NCBI GenBank assembly: GCA_031288885.1
Contig: JAITQP010000153.1
Span: 1 to 11,490 of the forward strand
Source of the DNA: Prevotellaceae bacterium
GTDB taxonomy: Bacteria > Bacteroidota > Bacteroidia > Bacteroidales > UBA932
Direction: 5' to 3'
Length of the DNA stretch: 11,490 nt
Every line of letters starts with the position of its first letter. Within the stretch, counting starts at the first letter, position 1. The translations under genes and the position numbers were made by a program. The notes beneath the pieces are model-generated. The model worked only from the letters and a program-made list of their open reading frames with translations, was not told the origin of the DNA and did not search any database. This document shows positions 1-8,274 of the stretch, one piece after another.

Positions 1-638
1 ATGTCGGTCAGGTTGTTCAGCGCCGAAAATATGGACAGCCCCGCAAACTTCGACACGCCCGTGAGAAAAACAAACCGCAGATGGTCGTCGGCGCCCTTTA
101 TCACCTTATAAATGTCGTGGAGGCTCTCCTGAATGGCCCTCAGCTCTGCCCGCGTTTTGCTCATGACGTCCAAAATCGGCACGTCGTACTCGTCCACCAA
201 AACAACCACCTTGTCGCCGGTTTTTTCGTACAACCTGTCAATTAATTCGCCAAAACAATCGGCCGCAGATTCCGAAATAAGCGACACCTGATAGCCCTCG
301 GCAATTCTTTTCAAAAATAATGGCATGCTGATTTGAATTTGCTCCGGCGTTGCGTGGCTGATGAGCGTCCAGTCTATCCGGATAACCGGATGCTGCTTTG
401 TCCAGTCCCACTTGTCGTAGATGTGAAGCCCCTCAAACAGCTCCTTTTCCCCCCTAAAAATCGCCTCTATGGTGCTTAGGAGCAGGGATTTTCCAAAACG
501 TCGCGGGCGGGAAAGAAAGAAAACGCCTCCGGAGGAGACTAATTTTTGCACTAATGGGGTTTTATCCACATAGATATAATCATACTCATACTCCCGCAGC
601 TTCCCAAACGACTGTATTCCTATCGGTAAATTCTTCAT
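1..638 (-). CDS. AAA-ATPase-like protein (PF09820 type), N-terminal 212 residues, cut by window edge
   Basis: Reading leftwards from the ATG at 638-636, the frame is open for 212 codons to the edge, so the C-terminus is missing. It matches the widespread Bacteroidetes 'AAA-ATPase-like' family. The N-terminus (LPIGIQSFGKLRE, then YIYVDKT near residues 21-27) is the family signature. A P-loop-like FLSRPRRFGKSLLL lies at about residues 41-54, and a Walker B-like VVVLVDEYDVPI at about 144-155. In full-length members a PD-(D/E)XK nuclease-like domain (PF08011) follows the ATPase; here it would lie outside the window, so its presence is inferred. Full members are roughly 500 residues or more. The cellular role is not established; such genes occur in many copies per genome and have been suspected to be mobile or defence related. 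The start is supported by a promoter ending 26 bases upstream at 664. Confidence 0.88.
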   Translation of the reverse strand, partial: MKNLPIGIQSFGKLREYEYDYIYVDKTPLVQKLVSSGGVFFLSRPRRFGKSLLLSTIEAIFRGEKELFEGLHIYDKWDWTKQHPVIRIDWTLISHATPEQIQISMPLFLKRIAEGYQVSLISESAADCFGELIDRLYEKTGDKVVVLVDEYDVPILDVMSKTRAELRAIQESLHDIYKVIKGADDHLRFVFLTGVSKFAGLSIFSALNNLTD

Positions 639-663
639 ACTTGGTAATCTTTTGATGAGTTTA

Positions 664-694
664 CAAAATTACATGAAAATCATGTGATTTCCAA
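664..694 (-). promoter_or_regulatory. Bacteroidetes-type promoter of the AAA-ATPase gene, with palindrome in the spacer
   Basis: Read on the minus strand, TTG at 694-692 is followed by a 20-base spacer and TAATTTTG at 671-664, matching the phylum's TTG/TAnnTTTG primary-sigma promoter. The expected transcript start is roughly 657, giving a leader of about 20 bases. The spacer contains an inverted repeat, ACATGA-AAA-TCATGT (671-685), a possible operator. A closely similar block sits at the same place in the rfbA promoter. Confidence 0.7.
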
Positions 695-720
695 GAGCGT
701 GCTGCGGGATTTTCTACAAT

Positions 721-751
721 TTGTCTTTCGAAAGAAAATCTTGTACCTTTG
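721..751 (+). promoter_or_regulatory. Bacteroidetes-type promoter of the porin gene, with a 12-base palindrome
   Basis: TTG at 721-723, a 20-base spacer and TACCTTTG at 744-751 form a textbook TAnnTTTG promoter. It predicts transcription from about 758, so the coding start must lie downstream; this rules out the upstream in-frame TTG at 721 and supports ATG 781. Directly after the TTG is a perfect 12-base palindrome, TCTTTCGAAAGA (724-735), which could bind a dimeric regulator. Confidence 0.8.
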
Positions 752-780
752 CAGCTCATATTTTTTTAGTCCTTGCTCGC

Positions 781-2925
781 ATGTTAACGTTACGACGCGT
801 CATACTCTTACTTTTCTTTACTGCCGCCGCTGCTGTGGTTGCCGCCGCGCAGCCGTCCGGCGGTGCGACGCAGGATAGCGTGCAGCCTGCTCGCGACAGC
901 CTGCAACTTTCTCGCGATAGCCTGCAACTTTCCCGCGATAGCTTGCAACTTTCCCGCGATAGCCTGCAATTTTCCCGAGATAGCCTGTCCGTTGCCGATA
1001 CGTCCATCACCTTTCCCGTTGACACGTTGCTGTCACCCAAGAAGAAGGAGAGACGCCTTGAGCTGACAAAAATGACGGATGGCGAGGTGCAAATTGACAC
1101 AACGCGCAGCTCGCGCATCCTGCGCTACGTCATAAACCACGCCACCAACGAGGCGCGGCGCATAGACCTCGACACCAGCCTGCTCTTCTACCGCACCGAC
1201 TACCCGTTTTTTTACGACAACGTGGGCGCCATGTTTTTGGGGACGCTGGGCAGCCCTACCATGCCCTACAGCTACGCTAAGCGGGAGGGCAAGAGCGAGT
1301 TCCTGTTCATGCAGCCCTACGAGGCCTACTTCTTTATGCCCGACAACATTTCGTTTTACAACACCATTACGCCCTACACCCTGCTCTACTACGACTGGGG
1401 TGGCTCCAAATCGCAGATGGAAGACCAGCTGCGCGTAATGCACGCGCAGAGCATTACGCACAACCTGAACTTTGGCTTGGCGTACCACGGGCTGGGCACC
1501 AAAGGGATATATCCCCGCCAGCGCATCGACAACCGCTCGTTCAGCTTTAGCGCCTCGTACATGGGAAGCATCTACAAGGCAAACCTTGGCTACATTTTTA
1601 ACGAGGTGGAGGCGCAGGAGAGCGGCGGCATTGCCGACGACCGGATGATTACCGATACGATAGTTGAGCCTCAGCAGCATCTGCCGCGCCTGCAAACGGG
1701 AAAAAACCACCTGCGCAACCACACGTTTTTTCTTACGCACTCCGTCGATATTCCCATGATATACATCGGCAACGATAGCGTGATAAACAACATCCTGATA
1801 GGGCGCATAGGGCACTCGCTCGAGTACTCCACCTTTAGCAAAATATACTCCGACAACAACGAAGTGTCCGACACCTCCGAAACGAAGTACTATGCCAACC
1901 GCTTTTTGGGCGACGTTACGCGCGATTCGCTGGGGATGCGCAGCTTTGAAAACCGCCTGTTTGCGCAATTTCGGCCGCTGCGCGCCTACATTTTTGAGTC
2001 CCTCTCGGCAGGTGTAGGCTACAAGAGCCTGCAAACGTTCATGTTCTACCCGTCAATGTACCTTACGGGAACATCCGGCGAGGACTTTAACACGCTTTAC
2101 GCCTACGCCTCCATGTCGGCGTGGTACAAAAAATATTTCCGGTGGAACGCCTACGCGCAAACCAACCTTGCAGGCTACCAGCGCAACGCCTTTGAGCTCA
2201 AGGGCGATATGACGCTCTCCATTTACCCCATCACGGACGGTTTGCACCTCCGGCTGGGCGCGCTGCTGGCGGGGCGCGAGCAGGATGTGTTCATCAGCCG
2301 CTACTTCACCAACCACTACCGCTGGAGCAACAGCTTTGACCAAAACAACGAGCTGCGCGTAGAGGCCGCGCTGCGCATACCCTCCATTGGCTGCGAGGTG
2401 GGCGCGAGCCAGAGCATACAGAACAACTTTATATACTTCGACAACAACGCCCTCCCCGCCCAGTACGCCGACGCGCTGAGCATTTCCGCGCTTGCGCTAA
2501 CCCAAAAGCTGGACTTTAAAGGCCTAAACGTTCAGCACCGGCTGCTGGTGCAGCTCTCCTCCAACGAGCAGGTCGTGTCCGTGCCGCTGTTTGCGGCAAG
2601 CGCAACCTACTACTACGAGCGCGATTTGGTAAAAAACGTGCTGCGCATGCAGCTGGGGGTAGACCTGCAGTACAGCACGCGCTTTAACGGCTACGGCTAC
2701 AACCCCTCGGTGGGGATGTTCCACACCTCGCCCGTGCCGCTGGGCGGCTACCTGTGGGCGGACGCTTTTGTTGCCTTCCGGTGGAAGCAGGCCACGCCGT
2801 TCATCAAGTGGGAGCACGCCACGCAAGGTTTGCTGGAGGGAAATACGAGCTATTTCTCGGCGGTACACTACCCTCGCAACGCCCGCGTATTCAAGTTTGG
2901 GCTCTCATGGAAATTTTTGGACTAA
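781..2925 (+). CDS. Putative outer-membrane porin (Porin_10-like family)
   Basis: The 714-residue product begins with a clear signal peptide (two Arg, then a Leu/Ala-rich core to about residue 23, likely cleaved after AAA before Gln). Residues 32-72 are a low-complexity linker of six 7-residue repeats (consensus DSLQLSR). The remainder is rich in alternating aromatic and polar strands and ends in FKFGLSWKFLD, as expected of an outer-membrane beta-barrel. The stretch from about residue 140 (DYPFFYDNVGAMFLGTLGSP) and the following Tyr/Phe-rich blocks resemble the Bacteroidetes 'putative porin' family PF14121; length fits that family. Substrate is unknown. The start at 781 is chosen because 721-751 is the promoter. 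The next gene overlaps the stop by one base, implying co-transcription. Family assignment is by recognition of pattern and not by a search. Confidence 0.83.
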   Translation: MLTLRRVILLLFFTAAAAVVAAAQPSGGATQDSVQPARDSLQLSRDSLQLSRDSLQLSRDSLQFSRDSLSVADTSITFPVDTLLSPKKKERRLELTKMTDGEVQIDTTRSSRILRYVINHATNEARRIDLDTSLLFYRTDYPFFYDNVGAMFLGTLGSPTMPYSYAKREGKSEFLFMQPYEAYFFMPDNISFYNTITPYTLLYYDWGGSKSQMEDQLRVMHAQSITHNLNFGLAYHGLGTKGIYPRQRIDNRSFSFSASYMGSIYKANLGYIFNEVEAQESGGIADDRMITDTIVEPQQHLPRLQTGKNHLRNHTFFLTHSVDIPMIYIGNDSVINNILIGRIGHSLEYSTFSKIYSDNNEVSDTSETKYYANRFLGDVTRDSLGMRSFENRLFAQFRPLRAYIFESLSAGVGYKSLQTFMFYPSMYLTGTSGEDFNTLYAYASMSAWYKKYFRWNAYAQTNLAGYQRNAFELKGDMTLSIYPITDGLHLRLGALLAGREQDVFISRYFTNHYRWSNSFDQNNELRVEAALRIPSIGCEVGASQSIQNNFIYFDNNALPAQYADALSISALALTQKLDFKGLNVQHRLLVQLSSNEQVVSVPLFAASATYYYERDLVKNVLRMQLGVDLQYSTRFNGYGYNPSVGMFHTSPVPLGGYLWADAFVAFRWKQATPFIKWEHATQGLLEGNTSYFSAVHYPRNARVFKFGLSWKFLD
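874..996 (+). repeat. In-frame 21-base tandem repeat in the porin N-terminal linker
   Basis: Units begin at 874, 895, 916, 937, 958 and 979, the last incomplete. The consensus is GATAGCCTGCAACTTTC plus YCGC. The middle copies differ by only one or two bases, while the first and last have drifted. Translated, they give DSVQPAR, DSLQLSR three times, DSLQFSR and DSLSVAD. Because the period is 21 bases, gain or loss of a copy would change linker length without a frameshift. Confidence 0.9.
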
Positions 2926-3491
2926 TGCTACAAATAGACGATAAAATCATCTCGACCGACCTGCTCACGAGCCACTTTTGCTGTGACCTGAGCGTGTGCG
3001 CCGGCGTATGCTGCGTGTACGGCGACAGCGGCGCTCCGCTGGAAAAGGCGGAGCAAAAAATACTGCAGCAGGAGCTGCCAAAATTCTACAACTACCTCAC
3101 CCCCAAAGGTCGCAAGGCGATAGACCGCCAAGGCGTGGCGGTGCACGACGATGACGGCGAGCTCGTCACCCCGCTGGTAGCCGAGCGGGCGGAGTGCGCC
3201 TACGCCTACTTTTCCGAAGCGGGAGTATGCCTGTGCGCCATCGAAAAAGCTTTTCTTGAGCATAAAACAGCCTACCGCAAGCCCATTTCCTGCCACCTGT
3301 ACCCCATTCGTGTCCGGCAGATAGGCGACAACCTTGCCCTCAACTACGACCACCAGAGGATATGCCAGCCCGCGTGCAGCAAGGGGCAGGAGGAGAGCAT
3401 TCCGGTTTTTCGGTTTCTCAAAGAGCCCATTATTCGCAAGTTTGGCGAGGGTTTTTATGAGCAGCTGGAGGTCGCCTGCCAGCTGCTTTGA
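2925..3491 (+). CDS. DUF3109 family cysteine-rich cytoplasmic protein
   Basis: This 188-residue protein starts MLQIDDKIIS and contains FCCDLSVCAGVCC (residues 18-30), CAYAYF, GVCLC, ISCHLYPIR and RICQPAC. This spacing of conserved cysteines is characteristic of DUF3109 (PF11307), related in style to YkgJ-type proteins that bind zinc or an iron-sulfur cluster; which metal applies here cannot be told. No signal peptide is seen, so it is probably cytoplasmic. Function in the family is not established. The ATG (2925-2927) shares its A with the porin stop TAA (2923-2925), a typical termination-reinitiation arrangement. An in-frame ATG at 2907 would add six residues, but the family normally begins with the M-(I/L)-Q-(I/V) pattern seen at 2925. 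Confidence 0.85.
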   Translation: MLQIDDKIISTDLLTSHFCCDLSVCAGVCCVYGDSGAPLEKAEQKILQQELPKFYNYLTPKGRKAIDRQGVAVHDDDGELVTPLVAERAECAYAYFSEAGVCLCAIEKAFLEHKTAYRKPISCHLYPIRVRQIGDNLALNYDHQRICQPACSKGQEESIPVFRFLKEPIIRKFGEGFYEQLEVACQLL

Positions 3492-3685
3492 TTATACTTT
3501 ATTGATAAATGTTTTGTTAATACGCGAAAAACCCGCCATGTACGCGCTAACTCAACGTGGGCTCTGAATACATCACCTTGAGGAGTGCCGTTCGGGTTAA
3601 AAAATCAAAACAAAAAGACAATCAGTGGCTTTTATACCTAAATTTGTCCTCAAGAACAAAGATAAAAATTAGAGGGAGAGTAAAT
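3492..3685. other. Intergenic region of 194 bases with little recognisable content
   Basis: No convincing gene or terminator hairpin with a T-tract is seen. CTTGAGGA (3577-3584) and TCCTCAAG (3647-3654) are inverted copies 62 bases apart that flank a candidate promoter element; this may be chance. An open frame continues upstream of the next gene to a GTG at 3557, but it covers this non-coding-looking A-rich stretch and precedes the real signal peptide. Confidence 0.5.
3639..3646 (+). promoter_or_regulatory. Possible TAnnTTTG promoter element for the DUF5106-thioredoxin gene
   Basis: TAAATTTG matches the -7 pattern and lies 39 bases before the ATG at 3686, a sensible leader length. No TTG is present at the expected distance upstream, so the promoter is only half supported. 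Confidence 0.35.
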
Positions 3686-5182
3686 ATGATGATGAATAAG
3701 AGGATTGGAATTTTTGTATTGGTTTTTGGTGTGAGTGTTGCTTCCGCTAAAGCTGCATATCGGGTAGAAGCAACCATTACGGGGGCGGAGAAAACGAAGG
3801 TTTATATGGCGCGCTACAGCGGCGCTAATCTTGTAAATGTTGACTCCTCCACTTTCAACGAAAAAGGCGCGGTGGTGTTTGCCGATAGCAAGGCAACGCT
3901 GTCCGGAGGGTTATACATGCTACGCTTCGCCATTGGCGAGGAGGGCGATGACAGGCAGCAGCAAATAGAGTTTCTCGTATCGGGCAAGCGCACGTTTAAG
4001 CTGAAAATTGCCGCCAATACGCTGAACATCGAAAAATCGTTGCAGTTCTCTTTGTCAGACGAAAACGAAGGTTTTAAAACATTTATTGACGGCCAGCGCC
4101 GCATGGGGCGAAAAATTCAGGAGCTGCAAGACCGCTACCAGAATTTTCAAAACGAGCAGGACTCCATTCGCTCCATTCAGGAGCAGTATATGGCGCTTAT
4201 CAACGCCGAGCGAAAGAAGATGGAGGTCTTAGTGGCAAAGCACGAGGGCTCGCTCATGGCAACGCTGATAAGGTGCACGCAGGAGCCCGAAATGCCGGAA
4301 ACGCCCATTCCGGAGGACGCTACAAACGCTGACTCCATTCGGCGGAGCCAATTTTTGGAGTTTGCCAAGGTGCACTTTTTTGACAACTTCAACCTTGCAG
4401 ATGAGCGAATTGTAAACGCGCCAATGCTGGAAAACCGTATGATGATGTTTTTTCAGCAAATAATGCGCCACGAGCCCATTGAAGATATTAACGGCTGCAT
4501 CAACCGCCTGCTCAGCAAGGCGGAGCAAAACAAAACGGTTTACCGGTTTGTGCTCACATGGCTTTACGACCGCTATACCGACTCGCCAATAGAGGGGCAC
4601 AGCGAAATAGGCTTCTACCTGTGCAACATTCTGTCAGACTCCACCAAGGTGGACTGGCTGACGGACAAGGATAAAAAGACGCTGCGGCAAAATATCAAAA
4701 AATATACGCTCAACCCGATAGGCTCGGTCGCTACCGACCTTACGCTGCAAACAGCCGAGGGGGAGTTTCGGTCGCTGCTCGCCATAAAAGCGCACATCAC
4801 CATTCTGTACTTTTTTAACCCGGGCTGCGGCAGCTGCCGGATGACTACGCCCGTGCTGCACAAGCTGTATAACGACTACAAAGACCAAGGGCTTGAAGTT
4901 TTTGCGGTGTATCCGGACAAGGACACCGCCGCGTGGAAAAAATACGTGGAGGAAAGCGGCTACACCGACTGGGTAAACGTGTGGGACGCTGAGGGTACGG
5001 CGGACATTTACGAAAAGTATAGCCTGCACGTAATCCCGCAAATTTATGTTTTGGACGAAGAAAAAAAGGTGCGCTACAAAGATGTTTACGTGGACGACTT
5101 GGACAATATCCTGTACGTTGCTTTTAAGCAAATATCGGGGACAACGCAAGACGAGCATGATGAGCATATTCACAATCATTAA
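3686..5182 (+). CDS. Exported DUF5106 / thioredoxin-fold protein
   Basis: The 498-residue product begins MMMNKR followed by a hydrophobic core ending ASAKA, a signal peptide that fixes the start in the ATG cluster at 3686-3694; a GGGAG lies just upstream. Residues about 22-120 look like a DUF4369-type beta domain, 120-350 a helical DUF5106-like region, and about 355-485 a thioredoxin/AhpC-TSA fold. The active-site motif is CGSC (Cys381, Cys384) in FFNPGCGSCR, with the expected cis-proline at Pro451 (HVIPQIYVLD). It is therefore likely a periplasmic or envelope thiol-disulfide oxidoreductase; its partner is unknown. The C-terminus ends in a His/Asp/Glu tail (DEHDEHIHNH) that could bind metal. 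The DUF1573 gene follows after 33 bases, suggesting one operon. Confidence 0.85.
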   Translation: MMMNKRIGIFVLVFGVSVASAKAAYRVEATITGAEKTKVYMARYSGANLVNVDSSTFNEKGAVVFADSKATLSGGLYMLRFAIGEEGDDRQQQIEFLVSGKRTFKLKIAANTLNIEKSLQFSLSDENEGFKTFIDGQRRMGRKIQELQDRYQNFQNEQDSIRSIQEQYMALINAERKKMEVLVAKHEGSLMATLIRCTQEPEMPETPIPEDATNADSIRRSQFLEFAKVHFFDNFNLADERIVNAPMLENRMMMFFQQIMRHEPIEDINGCINRLLSKAEQNKTVYRFVLTWLYDRYTDSPIEGHSEIGFYLCNILSDSTKVDWLTDKDKKTLRQNIKKYTLNPIGSVATDLTLQTAEGEFRSLLAIKAHITILYFFNPGCGSCRMTTPVLHKLYNDYKDQGLEVFAVYPDKDTAAWKKYVEESGYTDWVNVWDAEGTADIYEKYSLHVIPQIYVLDEEKKVRYKDVYVDDLDNILYVAFKQISGTTQDEHDEHIHNH

Positions 5183-5215
5183 CAACAACTAATTTTAAAC
5201 CCCAAAAAAACAAAG

Positions 5216-5635
5216 ATGAAAAGATTTTCATTATCGGTAGCGCTGGTTATGGCGCTCACTTTTGGCAGCTTTGCGCAGCAAACCGCAGCATCGGGCGATA
5301 CTGCTGCTCATGCCGAAGTTTACTTCGAAAAAACGGTGCACGACTTTGGCGTTATTGAGCACAAGGGAAATGGCGCCTACGAGTTTCAGTTCTCGAACAC
5401 CGGAACGGCGCCGCTGCTGATTAGCAACGCCTCCTCAACGTGCGGGTGCACCGTGCCCAGCTACCCAAAGGCCCCCATTGCCCCGGGCGAAACAGGCGTA
5501 ATAACGGTGCAGTACGACACCAACAGAACCGGCAAATTTGACAAGCCTATAACCGTAACTTCCAACGCAAAAGCCAGCCCGCGGGTGGTGCTTTACATCA
5601 AGGGCGAAGTGAAAGCTCCGGCTGCCGCAAAGTAG
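5216..5635 (+). CDS. Exported DUF1573 domain protein
   Basis: This 139-residue protein has a signal peptide (MKRFSLSVALVMALTFGSFA, then QQ) and a single DUF1573 domain over residues about 34-134. The domain is recognised by FEKTVHDFGVIEHKG, the FSNTGTAPLLI segment, the STCGCTVP motif (Cys76, Cys78) and the GVITVQYDTNRTGKFDK strand. DUF1573 is an immunoglobulin-like (ASH/MSP-like) fold of unknown molecular role, very common in Bacteroidetes envelope proteins. It lies 33 bases after an exported thioredoxin-fold gene and 16 bases before rdgB, so is probably co-transcribed. The CxC pair could be a thiol target of the upstream oxidoreductase, which is inference only. Confidence 0.9.
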   Translation: MKRFSLSVALVMALTFGSFAQQTAASGDTAAHAEVYFEKTVHDFGVIEHKGNGAYEFQFSNTGTAPLLISNASSTCGCTVPSYPKAPIAPGETGVITVQYDTNRTGKFDKPITVTSNAKASPRVVLYIKGEVKAPAAAK

Positions 5636-5651
5636 CCGCTTTTTGCTGCGT

Positions 5652-6233
5652 ATGGATTTAATTTTTGCAACCAATAATCTTCACAAGCTGGAGGAAGTGA
5701 GCACAATGCTAACCAAAAGCATTGTGCTTTCTACTCCAAGCCAGTGGGGTATCATAGGCGATATTCCCGAAAACCAACCAACGCTTGAGGGCAACGCGCT
5801 GCAAAAGGCGCGCTACATTTACGACCGGCTGCACAAAAGCTGCTTTGCCGACGATACCGGTTTGGAGGTGGAGGCGCTCAACGGCGCGCCCGGCGTTCAC
5901 TCGGCGAGGTATGCCGGAGAGGCAAAAGATATGCAGGCTAACATGGAAAAGCTGCTCCGCGACATGAAAAATGCCGACAACCGCAGCGCCCGATTTCGTA
6001 CGGTTATTGCCCTTGTGCTGGATGGCAAAGAGTATTTGTTTGAGGGCGAGGTGAAAGGCGAAATTTTGCACAGCAAAGCGGGCTGTAAAGGTTTTGGCTA
6101 CGACCCTCTCTTTCGTCCGTCGGGCTACGACGTTACCTTTGCCGAAATGGGCTTGGACGAAAAGAATAAAATTAGCCATCGGGGAAAAGCCATTCGGCAG
6201 CTGGTAAACTTTTTAAACCAATGCGCAGGCTGA
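5652..6233 (+). CDS. rdgB: dITP/XTP pyrophosphatase (RdgB/HAM1)
   Basis: The enzyme hydrolyses non-canonical purine nucleoside triphosphates (dITP, ITP, XTP) to monophosphates and pyrophosphate, keeping them out of DNA and RNA. All family motifs are visible in 193 residues: the FATNNLHKLEE nucleotide-binding start (residues 5-15), FADDTGLEVEALNGAPG (65-81) with the catalytic aspartate pair at 67-68, SARYAGE (84-90), GFGYDPLF (147-154) and SHRGKA (175-180). Length is normal. ATG 5652 is preferred to an in-frame TTG at 5643 because the family begins directly before the hydrophobic strand. It is in the same direction as the DUF1573 gene and its last 13 bases overlap the next gene's start. Confidence 0.96.
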   Translation: MDLIFATNNLHKLEEVSTMLTKSIVLSTPSQWGIIGDIPENQPTLEGNALQKARYIYDRLHKSCFADDTGLEVEALNGAPGVHSARYAGEAKDMQANMEKLLRDMKNADNRSARFRTVIALVLDGKEYLFEGEVKGEILHSKAGCKGFGYDPLFRPSGYDVTFAEMGLDEKNKISHRGKAIRQLVNFLNQCAG

Positions 6234-7390
6234 TTTTTTTGCTACTCGCCCCCTTGCTGGCAACGCCAACAAGCTTGCCGGCTACCGTAAAGGTTGGCGC
6301 GGAGCGCACGCAGGAGTACATTCCGCTCACGCAGAACAAAAGGGTTGGGCTGGTAGCCAACCACACCTCGCTGGTTAACGGGGTGCACCTGCTGGATACG
6401 CTACGCGCGCACGGCGTGAGCGTACTTCGCGCGTATGCGCCCGAGCACGGCTTTAGGGGAACAATGGAGGCCGGCGCAAATGTGGCCGGCTACGTGGACA
6501 AGAAAAGCGGCGTGGAGATAACCTCCATTTACGGAGCGTCCAAAAAGCCGTCGCGCGAGCAGCTGAGCGGCGTACAGCTCATGATTTTTGACCTGCAGGA
6601 CGTTGGCGTGCGCTTCTACACCTACCTCTCAACGCTGCACTACGTAATGGAGTCGTGCGCCGAAAACGGCATCCCGCTTATCGTTCTGGACAGACCAAAC
6701 CCCAACGGTCGCTATGTTGACGGCCCAATTCTGGAGCCAAAATACCGCTCATTTATAGGCATGCACCCCATCCCCATTGCGCACGGCATGACGCTGGGCG
6801 AGCTGGCGCTGATGATAAACGGCGAGGCGTGGCTAAAAAACGGGGTGCGGTGCGAGCTCACGGTGGTGACCTGTGAGAATTACAGCCGCGCAGAGGCGTA
6901 CCAGCTGCCGGTGAAGCCATCGCCCAACCTGCCCAACATGCGCTCCATTTACCTCTACCCGTCGCTGTGCCTGTTTGAGGGAACGACCATGAGCATTGGG
7001 CGCGGCACCGATTTTCCGTTTCAGGTTTTGGGGCATCCCAGCTGGCGCGAAAAGCAATTCTCCTTTAAGCCCCGCAGCATAAACGGTGTGGCAAAAAATC
7101 CGCCTCACGAAAAGAAAACCTGCTACGGCGTTGACCTGCGGGAGGTGGCTATCGACACGCTGCTTAGCCAACGTGAGCTGAAGCTGGAGTACTTGATAGA
7201 GGCGTATCGCAGCATAGCCAAAAGGGGGAAGTTTTTCACCAGCTTTTTTTCGCTATTAGCCGGAAACAACCGGCTGCAAAAGCAGGTGGAGCAAGGGATG
7301 AGCGCAGCGCAAATCCGCGCGTCGTGGCAGCCAGACCTGAAAAAGTTTAGGCAGCAGCGAAAAAAATATTTGCTCTATGAGGATTTTTAG
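6221..7390 (+). CDS. Exo-beta-N-acetylmuramidase, DUF1343/NamZ family
   Basis: The product (389 residues) has a signal peptide ([21 protein letters not shown]) and the DUF1343 (YbbC-like) fold. Signatures are [10 protein letters not shown] (41-50), APEHGFRG (73-80), the [19 protein letters not shown] segment, [10 protein letters not shown], a PSPNLPNM block and [11 protein letters not shown]. The characterised homologue, NamZ of Bacillus subtilis, removes N-acetylmuramic acid from the non-reducing end of peptidoglycan fragments; the same activity here is inferred. Export fits a periplasmic role in cell-wall turnover. Its ATG lies inside the end of rdgB (13-base overlap), indicating co-transcription. 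Its stop codon overlaps the stop of the convergent rfbA. Confidence 0.9.
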   Translation: MRRLIFLLLAPLLATPTSLPATVKVGAERTQEYIPLTQNKRVGLVANHTSLVNGVHLLDTLRAHGVSVLRAYAPEHGFRGTMEAGANVAGYVDKKSGVEITSIYGASKKPSREQLSGVQLMIFDLQDVGVRFYTYLSTLHYVMESCAENGIPLIVLDRPNPNGRYVDGPILEPKYRSFIGMHPIPIAHGMTLGELALMINGEAWLKNGVRCELTVVTCENYSRAEAYQLPVKPSPNLPNMRSIYLYPSLCLFEGTTMSIGRGTDFPFQVLGHPSWREKQFSFKPRSINGVAKNPPHEKKTCYGVDLREVAIDTLLSQRELKLEYLIEAYRSIAKRGKFFTSFFSLLAGNNRLQKQVEQGMSAAQIRASWQPDLKKFRQQRKKYLLYEDF

Positions 7391-8256
7391 CGCTTGGCGA
7401 CCAAATCCAGCAGGTATTTTCCGTACTCCGTTTTGTCCAGCTTTGCGCCAAGGGCGTTGAGCTGCTCGCTGCTTATCCAGCCGTTGCGCCACGCTATCTC
7501 CTCGATGCACGAAACGTAAAACCCCTGCCGCTTTTGTATGGTCGCCACAAAGTTGGACGCCTCCAAAAGGCTGTCACAGTTGCCGGTGTCGAGCCACGCA
7601 AAGCCTCTACCAAAAATTTCGACCTTCAGCGTCCCCTCTTGCAGGTAGGTTTTGTTGAGGTCGGTGATTTCGTACTCGCCGCGCGCCGAGGGTTGCAGGT
7701 TTTTTGCGCGCTCCACCACCGTGCTGTCGTAAAAATACAGCCCGGGCACGGCGTACTCCGACTTTGGCTGCTGGGGTTTTTCCTCCAGCGACAGCACCTT
7801 TCCGTCGGGCGCAAACTCCACCACGCCGTAGGCGCGCGGGTCTTTTACGGCGTAGCCGAAAACGCAGGCGCCCTTTTCGACGGCGGCGGCGCGGCTGAGC
7901 ATCGCGCTAAAGCCCTGCCCGTAAAAAAGGTTATCCCCGAGCACAAGCGCAACCCTATCACTCCCCACAAACTCCGCCCCCAGCACAAACGCCTGCGCAA
8001 GCCCGTTGGGCTTTTCCTGCACCACGTAGTCGAACCGCATGCCCAGCTCCTCGCCGCTGCCAAGCAGCTCCCTGAACATAGGCAGGTCGCGGGGCGTAGA
8101 GATGATGAGCACCTCGCGGATGTTCGCCAGCATGAGCGACGAGAGCGGGTAGTAAACCATTGGCTTGTCGTACACCGGCATAATCTGCTTCGATATAGCC
8201 TTAGACAAGGGGTAAAGGCGCGTGGCGCTGCCTCCTGCAAGAATTATTCCTTTCAT
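7387..8256 (-). CDS. rfbA: Glucose-1-phosphate thymidylyltransferase
   Basis: RfbA makes dTDP-glucose from dTTP and glucose-1-phosphate, the first step of the dTDP-L-rhamnose pathway. The 289-residue product is full length. It has the nucleotide-binding loop [26 protein letters not shown] (recognisable from residue 8; most family members have Gly where Ala11 stands), the metal-binding GDN (107-109), EEKP (158-161), GEYEITDLN (193-201) and WLDTG (221-225). The start at 8256 is preferred over an in-frame extension to 8358 because that extension runs through the promoter at 8275-8304. No rfbB, rfbC or rfbD is adjacent, so the rest of the pathway must be elsewhere. It ends tail-to-tail with the NamZ gene, with a four-base overlap and no hairpin between them. 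Confidence 0.95.
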   Translation of the reverse strand: MKGIILAGGSATRLYPLSKAISKQIMPVYDKPMVYYPLSSLMLANIREVLIISTPRDLPMFRELLGSGEELGMRFDYVVQEKPNGLAQAFVLGAEFVGSDRVALVLGDNLFYGQGFSAMLSRAAAVEKGACVFGYAVKDPRAYGVVEFAPDGKVLSLEEKPQQPKSEYAVPGLYFYDSTVVERAKNLQPSARGEYEITDLNKTYLQEGTLKVEIFGRGFAWLDTGNCDSLLEASNFVATIQKRQGFYVSCIEEIAWRNGWISSEQLNALGAKLDKTEYGKYLLDLVAKR

Positions 8257-8274
8257 TTTTCGTACTATTTTTTG

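Noticed and set aside
1033..2034. A 333-codon open frame on the minus strand inside the porin gene
   Set aside because: It lies antisense to a gene with promoter, signal peptide and family features; its composition is the Val/Ala/Arg-rich shadow expected of high-GC antisense frames.
3538..3567. A tiny frame (MYALTQRGL) in the 3492-3685 gap as a small gene or remnant
   Set aside because: Nine codons, no promoter directly upstream and no similarity recognised.
3577..3654. CTTGAGGA/TCCTCAAG inverted repeat around the 3639 promoter element
   Set aside because: Eight-base arms separated by 62 bases are likely to occur by chance in a region of this size.
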